Shown here: one piece after another, positions 6,847-13,692 of the stretch
Layout of the letters: every line of letters begins with the position of its first letter
How positions within the stretch are numbered: position 1 is the stretch's first letter
The notes under the pieces: generated by a model
The model's database searches: none
What the model was told of the DNA's origin: nothing
Seen by the model: only the letters and a program-made list of their open reading frames with translations
Made by a program: the position numbers and the translations under genes
From: CAZVIK01 sp964627045
GTDB lineage: Bacteria; Acidobacteriota; Terriglobia; Bryobacterales; Bryobacteraceae
DNA: 14,211 nt
Direction of reading: 5' to 3'
Assembly: GCA_964627045.1 (NCBI GenBank)
Contig: CAZVIK010000094.1
Span: 1 to 14,211 of the forward strand

Positions 6847-7803
6847 GTGAAACTGGTACAGGTGGGGATTCTCGTCGCCCTGCTGGTTGTGGGCGTTCTG
6901 CTCTTTCAGGTCTACCGCGGCCAGCAACAGCAGCAATCCACGGCCCGACTGATCGAGCCGACGGCTGCTTTGCCGCCCGCCGATCCCACGCCTGCGGTGG
7001 CCGACCACGAGAAGGCTACGCCGACGGAGCCGATACCCGCGAAGACGCCGGCGCGGCAGGCGGAACCCCGGCCTTCGGCGGGGCGAGCCAAAGCGACTCC
7101 ACCGGCACCGGCACCCCCCGTCACTTCCACCCCGGCGGCGGCCGCTGTCGAGCCGCGCCCGGTGGCCGTCCGTCCGGCTGATCCCGCGCCGGGACCCGCG
7201 CCCGTGTCTACACCGGAGCCCACGCCGGGTGTGGCCGCCGCACCACCGGCGGTCACCCCGCCGCCACCGCCACCGGCTCCGCGGACCGTGACTCTGGCAG
7301 CGGGCACGCTGATTTCAGCGCGCTTGTCGGACACCCTGGCCAGCGACAAGGTCAAGGCCGGGGACGCATTCACGGCGACGCTCGACAAACCCCTCGTGGT
7401 TGACGGCTATGTCATCGCGGAACGCGGGGCGCGTGCCTCCGGCAAGGTGGTGGAAGCGGTAGAGGCCGGGCGGGTTCGCGGCCTGGCATCGCTGTCCATT
7501 CAGTTGGTGCAAATCGAAACCAGCGATGGCCAGCGCGCGGCCATTCAAACCGATCCGTTCCGCAAGGAAGGCGAGGAGACGCGCCGCCAAGACGCCGCCA
7601 AAGTGGGCGGCGGAGCGGGTCTTGGCGCGATCATCGGCGCCATCGCGGGCGGCGGTAAGGGCGCCGCGATCGGCGCGGCAGTCGGGGGAGCGGCCGGCGC
7701 CGGGACGGTGGCCGCCACTCGTGGGAAGCCCGCCGTGTTGCCAGTAGAGACCCGGATCGACTTCCGGCTCAGCCAGCCGGTCACTTTGACCGAGAATAGG
7801 TAG
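6847..7803 (+). CDS. Membrane-anchored Pro/Ala-rich protein with glycine-zipper C-terminus
   Basis: The 318-residue product has four parts. A single N-terminal helix (about 4-21) would anchor it in the inner membrane with the rest outside. A QQQQQ run (26-30) leads into a long disordered Pro/Ala/Thr-rich linker (about 35-146). A beta-rich domain (about 147-236) reads TLAAGTLISARLSDTL and then DGYVIAERGARASGKV, a pattern I associate with conserved Acidobacteria proteins. A glycine zipper (253-287, repeats such as GAIIGAIAGGGKGAAIG) could insert into or pack against a membrane. A final short segment, ETRIDFRLSQPV, resembles the end of the beta domain, as if the zipper were inserted into it. The linker could span periplasm or peptidoglycan. 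The biochemical role is unknown. The start is GTG at 6847, as explained by the strong ribosome site. The next gene follows after 26 nt. Confidence 0.85.
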   Translation: MKLVQVGILVALLVVGVLLFQVYRGQQQQQSTARLIEPTAALPPADPTPAVADHEKATPTEPIPAKTPARQAEPRPSAGRAKATPPAPAPPVTSTPAAAAVEPRPVAVRPADPAPGPAPVSTPEPTPGVAAAPPAVTPPPPPPAPRTVTLAAGTLISARLSDTLASDKVKAGDAFTATLDKPLVVDGYVIAERGARASGKVVEAVEAGRVRGLASLSIQLVQIETSDGQRAAIQTDPFRKEGEETRRQDAAKVGGGAGLGAIIGAIAGGGKGAAIGAAVGGAAGAGTVAATRGKPAVLPVETRIDFRLSQPVTLTENR

Positions 7804-7822
7804 GGGAGCGCGCGCCGCTCCT
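7804..7822 (+). promoter_or_regulatory. Intergenic hairpin before the 7830 gene
   Basis: GGAGCG (7805-7810), a 5-nt loop CGCGC, and CGCTCC (7816-7821) form a 6-bp GC-rich stem, with an added G-T wobble pair. It fills most of the 26-nt gap and includes the only purine-rich stretch upstream of the next ATG. It has no T-tract, so it is not a standard terminator. Confidence 0.35.
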
Positions 7823-7829
7823 GCCGATC

Positions 7830-8390
7830 ATGGCCGACCTGCTCTACCTCTCGTATTGGCTGCGCGACTTCAACGAGATGAACATGCTGCGGCGCCTGGC
7901 GGCGGCGGTCGGCAAGTTCCCGTTCTCGCACGCCGCTTCCGGCGCGTCCACACTCCGCATCTACGCCCTGGAGTTCGCCGAACCGCCGCTGCTAGAAACT
8001 TACTACGACACCCCGGCCGATGCTGCCACCATCCTCGCGGCGGCGTCCGAGTTCCGGGCGCCCGATTGCGCCTACCTGGTCGCCGGCTACTGGGACCTTT
8101 GGCAGTGGAACCAAAAGTGGTCCCTCGGTCCGTCGCCGGTGCAGATCGCGTGCTACGGGCCGGACTTCGAAAACGAAACCGGCGACAACTTGCGGATCGA
8201 GCTCGGACTCGACACGGCGTTTCTTCCCGTCGAAGGCGCTCCTTCGGCCGCGGCGCGGGCGCAGTCCAATGTCCAAAGCGTGCTGCGCCTGGCCAAGGAC
8301 CTCGATTCCGTACTTCGGGCGGAACGCCGGCACATCTGGACCGAAGCCGGGGACGATTTCGCCAAGCGCTTTCGGGACGCTTTGGCCTAG
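7830..8390 (+). CDS. Conserved-looking protein of unknown function, Trp/Tyr-rich core
   Basis: I do not recognise a family for this 186-residue protein. It has no signal peptide and no membrane helix, so it is probably cytoplasmic. The start MADLLYLSYWLRDF is followed by a compact mix of helix and strand, then an aromatic cluster AGYWDLWQWNQKW (85-97), next to PSPVQIACYGPDFEN (101-115). The C-terminal 40 residues (about 140-186) look helical and charged. The aromatic cluster and ordered composition argue for a real gene rather than a chance frame. The ATG at 7830 is the first in frame and has no strong Shine-Dalgarno; the GC-rich hairpin lies just upstream. It lies 26 nt behind the glycine-zipper gene and is probably in the same transcript. 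Its TAG stop overlaps the TAG of the convergent receiver gene in a shared CTAG. Confidence 0.75.
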   Translation: MADLLYLSYWLRDFNEMNMLRRLAAAVGKFPFSHAASGASTLRIYALEFAEPPLLETYYDTPADAATILAAASEFRAPDCAYLVAGYWDLWQWNQKWSLGPSPVQIACYGPDFENETGDNLRIELGLDTAFLPVEGAPSAAARAQSNVQSVLRLAKDLDSVLRAERRHIWTEAGDDFAKRFRDALA

Positions 8391-8761
8391 CTGGATAGCA
8401 CCGAGTCGATCACAGCAGCTAGTTCCCCGGGGGTAAACGGCTTTTGCAGATAGCGGGTCCGCCCGGAAGGATCGTCGTCCAGCGCCACCGAGTGCCTGGG
8501 GTATCCGCTCAACAGGACGATCCGGACTCCGGGGTCGCACGTTCGTAGCTTCACGACCGCGTCGTCGCCGCGCAGGCCGGGCATGTGCAGGTCCAACAAC
8601 ACCACGGCAAACCCGCCGGGCGACTTTCGGAACGCCTCGACGGCATCGACCGGGCTGGCAAACCCGCGAACGCCAAATCCCAGCCGCGTAAGATACTCCG
8701 TCATCAAATCCAGCAACGGCTCCTCGTCGTCCACGGCGAGGATCACTCCTCGGTCCGCCAC
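8387..8761 (-). CDS. Stand-alone response-regulator receiver protein
   Basis: The 124-residue product is a single CheY-like receiver domain with no output domain. The acidic pocket is D11, D12 and E13 (AVDDEE), the phospho-acceptor is D57 (VVLLDLHMPG), the switch residue is S85 (LLSGYP) and the conserved lysine is K107 (QKPFTPGEL). It would be phosphorylated by a histidine kinase encoded elsewhere and act by protein contact. I chose the GTG at 8761 because GGGGAGG (8777-8771) lies 9 nt upstream; the frame stays open further upstream but through the beta-barrel gene in another frame. A GTG at 8746 has a ribosome site that is too close. It follows the beta-barrel gene by 17 nt and is probably co-transcribed. 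Its stop overlaps the convergent gene by 4 nt. The QKPF ending is common in receivers paired with hybrid kinases. Confidence 0.88.
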   Translation of the reverse strand: MADRGVILAVDDEEPLLDLMTEYLTRLGFGVRGFASPVDAVEAFRKSPGGFAVVLLDLHMPGLRGDDAVVKLRTCDPGVRIVLLSGYPRHSVALDDDPSGRTRYLQKPFTPGELAAVIDSVLSS

Positions 8762-8778
8762 AACCAGGCACCTCCCCG

Positions 8779-10101
8779 TTACCACAAAGACAGAGGCAAA
8801 TCCCCGGGGCTGAAGGCCAGCCCAACCGACATAGAGTGCGAGAGACGCCGCCCAAAGGCGGACTCCTGCACTTCGTAGCGGCGCGCATCGTAGCGCGCGA
8901 CGAAATGCAGAGCGTCCGACATCTGGAAGGTGACGCCGCCGCCCGCGTTGTAGCCCCGGTACTTTCCCATCACGCTCATAAGGCTGTTGTATTGCGTATA
9001 GCCCGTGGATGCGCCGACGTTCCAGCGGCGGCTCGCCGTATGGCTGAAGGACAGGGACCCGCTGGTCGTCCTCGAGGTCAGGTAGATCCCGTTGCCCGGC
9101 GACGTGCCGGTCTCCCCGCTCAGGGAAACCACGGACCTCCGGAAGGCGCGAGAAAGCCTGACCTGGGCGGCGGGGACGTAGTTCAACCGGTACATGACCA
9201 CCCGGTCGGTGCCCCGGCCGGTAATAGCGGCGATGATCGGATCGACGGCGACGGTCTGCAATCCCAGGGTTTCCACGCGCGCCCCACCGCCTCTTATGGC
9301 GAAGTCCCAATTGCGCCCCAGAACCACGGCCAGGTCCACGGCCACCGAGTGAATGTCGGAGTTACCGAAAGACCTGGTAAAACTGTAACGCGTGAACCCG
9401 TAGTCCGCGCCGAGGGACACGCGCGGCCCAACCCGGTATTGCAGGTCCGCCCGCGCCGATGCCCCATCCATCCCGACCAACGCGGCCGAACGCCGGCGAA
9501 CGAACATCGCGTTGCCGCCCAGGTTGAACGAGAGCCGGCGAGACCCGACGAAGGTGAGATCGCCCATCGTCGTCGAATAGGTGGTCCGGCCCTTGAAGAG
9601 CTCCTGAGTCGGCACGTTGGCGTAGCTGGAGTCAAAGAAGGCGTATCCGTTGAAGGTGCCGTAGTCCCTGGATTGCGTCCCGGCCGCCTGGCGCACCGAG
9701 AACGCCAGCCTGCGGCTGACCTCGCGCGTGACCCCGAGGATCAAGGTGTGATTCGTGGAGTCGTAGTAGGAATTCCGCCGGTAGTGCTGGACGTTGCCCC
9801 GGTAGTCCAATCCAAGAACCGTGCGCCGCCAGTTGTGGTAGCCGGAGACGCCGAATTCCGCGCGTCCCCCATAATCGTCGTCCTGGCTGATTCTGCCGGA
9901 GGCATCGACGCTCGGCAAGATCATACCGGATTCGTAGGCGGCGGTGAGCGACACGTAGGGGCGGAGCCGCAGGAGTTCTCCCCCTCCCTGCATCATGGCG
10001 CTGGTGCCCCGGGTCAGGATGTTGGGACCGGGTGCGTCCGGCCGCTGAGCGAAGGCAAGTCCCGCTGCCGCCAAGAAAGCTAGTAGAACGAATCGCCTCA
10101 A
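8779..10101 (-). CDS. Outer-membrane beta-barrel protein
   Basis: The 440-residue product begins with a signal peptide, MRRFVLLAFLAAAGLAFA/Q, with a likely cut after residue 18. The mature part is rich in alternating polar/aromatic strands with frequent Tyr, Arg, Ser and Gly, for example LGLDYRGNVQHYRRNSYYD and VSLGADYGFTRYSFTRSF. It ends in SLW, an aromatic terminal residue as expected for BAM-inserted barrels. I estimate 14 or more strands, but have not modelled it. No plug, POTRA or enzymatic motif is seen, so its cargo or role is unknown; barrels like this often sit in exopolysaccharide or secretion loci, which is not shown here. The start is TTG at 10101 with GGAGG 4 nt upstream; an in-frame TAG 24 nt upstream rules out any longer form. 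A consensus-like promoter lies at 10157-10185. The receiver gene follows after 17 nt. Confidence 0.82.
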   Translation of the reverse strand: MRRFVLLAFLAAAGLAFAQRPDAPGPNILTRGTSAMMQGGGELLRLRPYVSLTAAYESGMILPSVDASGRISQDDDYGGRAEFGVSGYHNWRRTVLGLDYRGNVQHYRRNSYYDSTNHTLILGVTREVSRRLAFSVRQAAGTQSRDYGTFNGYAFFDSSYANVPTQELFKGRTTYSTTMGDLTFVGSRRLSFNLGGNAMFVRRRSAALVGMDGASARADLQYRVGPRVSLGADYGFTRYSFTRSFGNSDIHSVAVDLAVVLGRNWDFAIRGGGARVETLGLQTVAVDPIIAAITGRGTDRVVMYRLNYVPAAQVRLSRAFRRSVVSLSGETGTSPGNGIYLTSRTTSGSLSFSHTASRRWNVGASTGYTQYNSLMSVMGKYRGYNAGGGVTFQMSDALHFVARYDARRYEVQESAFGRRLSHSMSVGLAFSPGDLPLSLW

Positions 10102-10140
10102 TGTCCCTCCAATGGCTGCGTGCTAACGAGCGATGACCGG

Positions 10141-10167
10141 CGCGTCCGCCTTTCAAAGTCTGACGCG
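10141..10167. promoter_or_regulatory. Inverted repeat in the beta-barrel/DUF4139 divergent gap
   Basis: CGCGTC (10141-10146) and GACGCG (10162-10167) are a perfect 6-bp pair, and a second small palindrome, CTTTCAAAG (10150-10158), sits between them. The position overlaps the -10 of the predicted minus-strand promoter, so it could be an operator or a leader hairpin. Function is inferred from position only. Confidence 0.3.
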
Positions 10168-10185
10168 TGCTCCCATGCCTGTCAA
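10157..10185 (-). promoter_or_regulatory. Predicted sigma-70-type promoter for the beta-barrel gene
   Basis: On the minus strand a perfect TTGACA (10185-10180) is followed by a 17-nt spacer and CAGACT (10162-10157), which matches the -10 consensus at 3 of 6 positions. The start of transcription would be near 10150, giving a leader of roughly 50 nt to the TTG start at 10101. Confidence 0.4.
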
Positions 10186-10194
10186 GTATGTTGG

Positions 10195-10210
10195 CCGGCT
10201 GAAAGGCCGG
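10195..10210 (+). promoter_or_regulatory. GAAA-tetraloop hairpin upstream of the DUF4139 gene
   Basis: CCGGCT, loop GAAA, GGCCGG form a 6-bp stem (last pair T-G in DNA, U-G in RNA) capped by a GNRA-type tetraloop. It lies about 57 nt before the ATG at 10267, so it could be part of a 5' leader if transcription starts upstream. No T-tract follows. Confidence 0.3.
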
Positions 10211-10266
10211 GCCGCCTGACGGCATTGTGGATCAGAAGGTGGATTTGGTGGACGATGGAGGAAAGG

Positions 10267-12291
10267 ATGACACGCCCTATGAGGCTACTGACTTTGGCGC
10301 CCCTGGCGCTTCTGGCATCGGCGGCGGACCTGCCCGTGCGCCAGGTGGTCCTATACAAGCACGGCGTCGGATACTTCGAGCGAGCCGGGCAGTTGCGACC
10401 CGGTGAGAACGCCCGGCTCGACTTTCGCCCCGCAGAGATGGACGATGTGCTCAAGTCCCTGACGCTTCAAGACATTTCGGGGGCCAAGATCGGCGGCGTA
10501 CGGTACGACTCCAGCCAGCCGTTGGCCGAGCGCCTGGCCGACTTTCCCTTCCAGTTGGGGGAACAGCAGCCGGTCAGCTTCCTGCTGGACACGCTGAAGG
10601 GCGCCCGGATCGAAGTGCGGCTCGGGCCGGAGACGGTGGCTGGGGCGATTGTGGGCGCCCGCCAATCTCCGCCGTCAGTGCAGCAGGCCGAACGGGAGTG
10701 GCTGACCCTGATGCTGGACTCCGGGGAAATCCGGACATTCGACCTGGCGGCTGCCTCGGCCTTCCGGCTGGCCGACCCGCGATTACAGGAGCGCCTGAAG
10801 GAATACCTCGCGGCGGCGAGCGGGGCCCGCTCGCGCGAGGCGCGCAGCGTCTATATCGACTCGTCCGAGGCTCGCCAGCGGCAAATTGTCGCAAGCTACG
10901 TCATCCCCGTGCCGGTCTGGAAGTCGAGCTACCGGCTGATTGTGCCCGAGGGCGGCGGCGCGACGCTGGAAGGCTGGGCCATCGTCGATAACGTGACGGG
11001 GGAAGACTGGTCCAATGTCCGGCTTTCGGTGGTATCCGGCCGCCCCATTTCGTTCGTCTCGCGTTTGTACGAGCCGCGCTTTGTTCCGCGGCCCGAGGCG
11101 CAACTCCCCGAAGAGCGCGCGCAGGCCCCGGTGGTCCACCAGGGGGGCGTCGTGGGAGGCCTGGCCGGACCCGGAGCGTCCAGCTTGATGGCCGCGATGG
11201 AGAAAGACGAGGCCAAGGGGATGAACGAGCGGCTGGCGGGAGCGCGCCGGATGGATGCTTTTGTGGCGGGGGCGCCTCCGCCGGCGCCGCGGGAAATGAC
11301 CAGCACCGTGGTCCCGGAAACCGAGGCCCGCGAACTCGGCGAGTTGTTCGAATACAGCTTCGCCGCCCCGGTGACGGTGCGGCGCGGAGAATCGGCGATG
11401 CTCCCGTTCCTCCAGCAGAAGATCGCCGCGCGGAAGCTCCTGATCTACACCGGGGGCGGATCGCAGAACCCGATGAACGCGGTCGAATTGACCAATGACA
11501 CCGGCAAGACGTTGGACGGAGGGCCGCTCACGGTCTACGAGGCTTCGGCCTACGCGGGGGAGGCGCTCATGGAGACCGTGAAAACCTCCGACAAGAGGCT
11601 GGTCAGCTACGGGATCGATCTCGGTACCCGGATCACCTCGCAGCTCGAGTCCTCCAGCGGCGTCGTGCGCGAGGTCCATTTCCGGCGCGGAATCCTCCAA
11701 ACCCGCCAGGCGGTGCGGGAGACGCGCACCTACACGATCCGGAACGTCGATTCCAAGCCGAAGGTGCTGGTGATCGAGCACCCGGTACGGCCCGGATTCC
11801 AGTTGACCGGTCTGAAAGCCGCCGAGACCACGGCCAACGCCTATCGGTTCGAAGTGAAGCTCGGCGCGGGCGCCGAGGAGAAGTTCCCGGTCACCGAAGA
11901 GCGCGTCTTCGACAGCACCTACGCCATCGCCAACCTGACCCCGGATCTGCTCACCAGCCACATCCAGAACAAGGTGCTCAGCGAAGCGGCGCGCGCCCAG
12001 TTGCAGAGAATCGCCGACCAGAAGCGGCAAATCGCCGAAACCGATGCGGCGATTTCCCGCGGGGACCGTGAGGTGTCGGACCTGGCCGCCGACCAGGGAC
12101 GCTTGCGCCAGAACATCGACAGCCTGAACCGTGTTGCTGGGCAGCAGGAACTGGTGCAGCAGTACGCGCGCCAACTGGCGGCCCAGGAATCGCAACTGGC
12201 CGCCGCGCGCGACCGGCAGGCCGGGCTGCGGAAAAAGAAGGCTGCGCTAGAATCGGAACTCAACTCCCTGATCGAGAAGACCGAGTTTTGA
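10267..12291 (+). CDS. Exported DUF4139 domain-containing protein with C-terminal coiled coil
   Basis: The 674-residue product starts with a signal peptide (MTRPMRLLTLAPLALLASAA, cut near residue 19-20). DLPVRQVVLYKHGVGYFERAG (21-41) is the typical N-terminal strand pair of DUF4139/DUF4140-type proteins. The DUF4139 part spans about 205-560, with YVIPVPVWKSSYRL (211-224), VDNVTGEDWSNVRLSVVSG (240-258) and the end segment IRNVDSKPKVLVIEHPV (491-507). A flexible low-complexity insert, roughly 275-350, splits this domain. The last ~100 residues (570-672) form a Gln/Ala/Arg-rich coiled coil. Function of the family is not known to me; export to the periplasm or surface is inferred. The ATG at 10267 has GGAGG 5 nt upstream; the ATG at 10255 overlaps that site, and ATG at 10279 is the other option. 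The stop overlaps the next start by 4 nt. Confidence 0.87.
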   Translation: MTRPMRLLTLAPLALLASAADLPVRQVVLYKHGVGYFERAGQLRPGENARLDFRPAEMDDVLKSLTLQDISGAKIGGVRYDSSQPLAERLADFPFQLGEQQPVSFLLDTLKGARIEVRLGPETVAGAIVGARQSPPSVQQAEREWLTLMLDSGEIRTFDLAAASAFRLADPRLQERLKEYLAAASGARSREARSVYIDSSEARQRQIVASYVIPVPVWKSSYRLIVPEGGGATLEGWAIVDNVTGEDWSNVRLSVVSGRPISFVSRLYEPRFVPRPEAQLPEERAQAPVVHQGGVVGGLAGPGASSLMAAMEKDEAKGMNERLAGARRMDAFVAGAPPPAPREMTSTVVPETEARELGELFEYSFAAPVTVRRGESAMLPFLQQKIAARKLLIYTGGGSQNPMNAVELTNDTGKTLDGGPLTVYEASAYAGEALMETVKTSDKRLVSYGIDLGTRITSQLESSSGVVREVHFRRGILQTRQAVRETRTYTIRNVDSKPKVLVIEHPVRPGFQLTGLKAAETTANAYRFEVKLGAGAEEKFPVTEERVFDSTYAIANLTPDLLTSHIQNKVLSEAARAQLQRIADQKRQIAETDAAISRGDREVSDLAADQGRLRQNIDSLNRVAGQQELVQQYARQLAAQESQLAAARDRQAGLRKKKAALESELNSLIEKTEF

Positions 12292-13259
12292 AGATCGCGA
12301 TTCTTGGCTTCGGCAACGTCGGACGGGCGCTGACGCTCCTGTTGGAGAGCCAGCGCCCGGCCTACCCGTTTGTGGTGACTGGAATCCACACCGCGCGGCA
12401 CGGTACCGCCTACGACCCGGCGGGACTGCCCGCGCGGCCGGCCTTCGGAGCTTCGGCGGCGTCGACCGCCGAGTTCCTGGAACACGCCGCCGCCGGCGTC
12501 TTGGTCGAACTCACGCCCCTGGACCCGGTGGCAGGCGAACCGGCAACCACGCATATTCGCCAGGCTTTCGCGCGCGGGATGCATGTGGTCACCGCGAACA
12601 AGGGCCCCATCGCACATGCCTATGCGGAGCTTCGCGAGGAGGCCGCGAAAGCGGGCTCGGCGTTCCGTTTCGAATCGACTTGCATGGACGGCGCGCCAGT
12701 CTACAACATGATCCGTCACAACCTGCCGGCGGTGCGAATCCTCGGGTTTACAGGCGTTCTCAACTCGACCACGAAGATCGTCGTCGAGGCGATGCGGCAC
12801 GGGCGCAGCATGGAGGACGGCATCGAAGAAGCGCGCCGCCTGGGGGTCACCGAAGCTGACGCGGCATTTGACATCGACGGGTGGGATTCGGCTGCGAAAA
12901 CCGCGGCGCTGGCCAACGTGTTGATGGACGCCCATACGACGCCGCAGCAGGTCGACACGCGCGGCATCGGCCGCCTGACTCCCGAAAGGCTGGCCGATTT
13001 GGCGGCAAAGGGGAAGACCGTGTGCCTGGTCAGCCGCGCCAGGTTGACGCCCAAAGGGGCGCATCTTCGCGTCCGGGCGGAGGTACTGGACGAACACGAC
13101 ATCCTCGCCTCAGTCCGCGGCACCTCGAACCTGATCCTGTTCCACACCGACCTGATGGGAACCATCGGAACCGTGTCGATCTCGCCGGGAGTGGCCCAGA
13201 CGGCGTACGGTGTATTCAGCGACCTGGTGGACATCTGGCGGGCCTCGCGCGCCGGCTGA
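12288..13259 (+). CDS. hom: Homoserine dehydrogenase (short form, no ACT domain)
   Basis: The 323-residue product reduces aspartate semialdehyde to homoserine with NAD(P)H, the branch step to threonine and methionine. The Rossmann motif is GFGNVG (7-12). VVTANKGPIA (100-109) carries the conserved K105. The catalytic domain shows STCMDGAPVYN (130-140), GVLNSTT (156-162), TEADAAFDIDGWDSAAKTA (188-206) with the expected Asp (D200) and Lys (K204). The protein stops after the catalytic domain, so there is no ACT domain for threonine feedback. The usual NGTTN segment reads NSTTK here (159-163), a departure at two positions. The start is TTG at 12288, overlapping the DUF4139 TGA as TTGA, with a weak GAGAAG 8 nt upstream, so translation is probably coupled to the upstream gene. 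The product could supply homoserine to the PLP enzyme at 2677-3855, though the two loci are separate. Confidence 0.88.
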   Translation: MKIAILGFGNVGRALTLLLESQRPAYPFVVTGIHTARHGTAYDPAGLPARPAFGASAASTAEFLEHAAAGVLVELTPLDPVAGEPATTHIRQAFARGMHVVTANKGPIAHAYAELREEAAKAGSAFRFESTCMDGAPVYNMIRHNLPAVRILGFTGVLNSTTKIVVEAMRHGRSMEDGIEEARRLGVTEADAAFDIDGWDSAAKTAALANVLMDAHTTPQQVDTRGIGRLTPERLADLAAKGKTVCLVSRARLTPKGAHLRVRAEVLDEHDILASVRGTSNLILFHTDLMGTIGTVSISPGVAQTAYGVFSDLVDIWRASRAG

Positions 13260-13298
13260 AAACGCGCCCGGTCCACCCGAAGCTGGTCCAGCCTGCGT

Positions 13299-13306
13299 GA
13301 TACACT
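13299..13306 (+). promoter_or_regulatory. Possible extended -10 element
   Basis: GATACACT, within TGATACACT (13298-13306), fits an extended -10 (TGn followed by TACACT, 4 of 6 consensus matches). No matching -35 is visible. If used, transcription would start about 4 nt before the ATG at 13317, or further upstream of the later GTG starts. Confidence 0.25.
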
Positions 13307-13316
13307 GGCCTCAGGG

Positions 13317-13673
13317 ATGGCCGGCGGATTTTCAGTGGGTGTACGCCGCTTCGTGTTGTGGGAATACACGCGAGGCAGTTGGCAGTACGATGTGATGGTC
13401 GGCCTGATCCTTGCGTTCATTTTCCTGGCTCCGGCCGATTGGTTCCGCGCTCATCCGCGGCCGGCGAGCGTCGTCATGATTGAGGGCCACGAGGGAAGCG
13501 ATGTGTGGCTCGCCCCGGAATTGCTCGCCGCGGTTCCCGAAGGAAAGAAATTGGATCGAGCCACCCGCCTGGTACAGGACAAGTTTGGCAAGGGGACGGT
13601 GGTGGTGCGGGTGCTGCCGATCCTCGATCCTGAGGGCGAAACCACCGGCTACATGGTGCAAGTGCGCCCGTAA
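13317..13673 (+). CDS. Small single-helix membrane protein of unknown function
   Basis: The 118-residue frame has a basic/aromatic N-terminus RRFVLWEYTRGSWQYD (10-25), one membrane helix VMVGLILAFIFLAP (26-39), then a soluble C-terminal part with VVMIEGHEGSDVWLAPELL and a final VVVRVLPILDPEGETTGYMVQVRP. I recall similar WEYxRGSWQYDVMVGLILAFIFL segments in Acidobacteria proteins, but cannot name a function. The soluble part may be a small beta/alpha domain facing the periplasm. The start is uncertain: ATG 13317 has AGGG directly adjacent, too close; GTG 13335 has GGCGG at a better distance, and GTG 13353 begins at the conserved VLWEY. It follows hom by 57 nt and precedes the LolA-like gene by 19 nt, which suggests a shared role in the envelope. 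Confidence 0.72.
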   Translation: MAGGFSVGVRRFVLWEYTRGSWQYDVMVGLILAFIFLAPADWFRAHPRPASVVMIEGHEGSDVWLAPELLAAVPEGKKLDRATRLVQDKFGKGTVVVRVLPILDPEGETTGYMVQVRP

Positions 13674-13692
13674 CCCGAAAGACACTCACGCT

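Noticed and set aside
8762..9310. N-terminal extension of the receiver protein
   Set aside because: It overlaps the beta-barrel gene in another frame and has no signature; the GTG at 8761 has a good ribosome site.
10783..12195. Long open frame of 470 codons antisense to DUF4139
   Set aside because: It is a GC-skew shadow of the real gene: the composition is His/Arg/Gly-rich with no family features.
11919..13097. 392-codon open frame on the minus strand across DUF4139 and hom
   Set aside because: It runs antisense through both well-supported genes and shows no recognisable domain.
13244..13270. Possible terminator hairpin after hom (GCGCG ... CGCGC)
   Set aside because: The stem is 5 bp with an 11-nt loop, overlaps the hom stop and has no T-tract.
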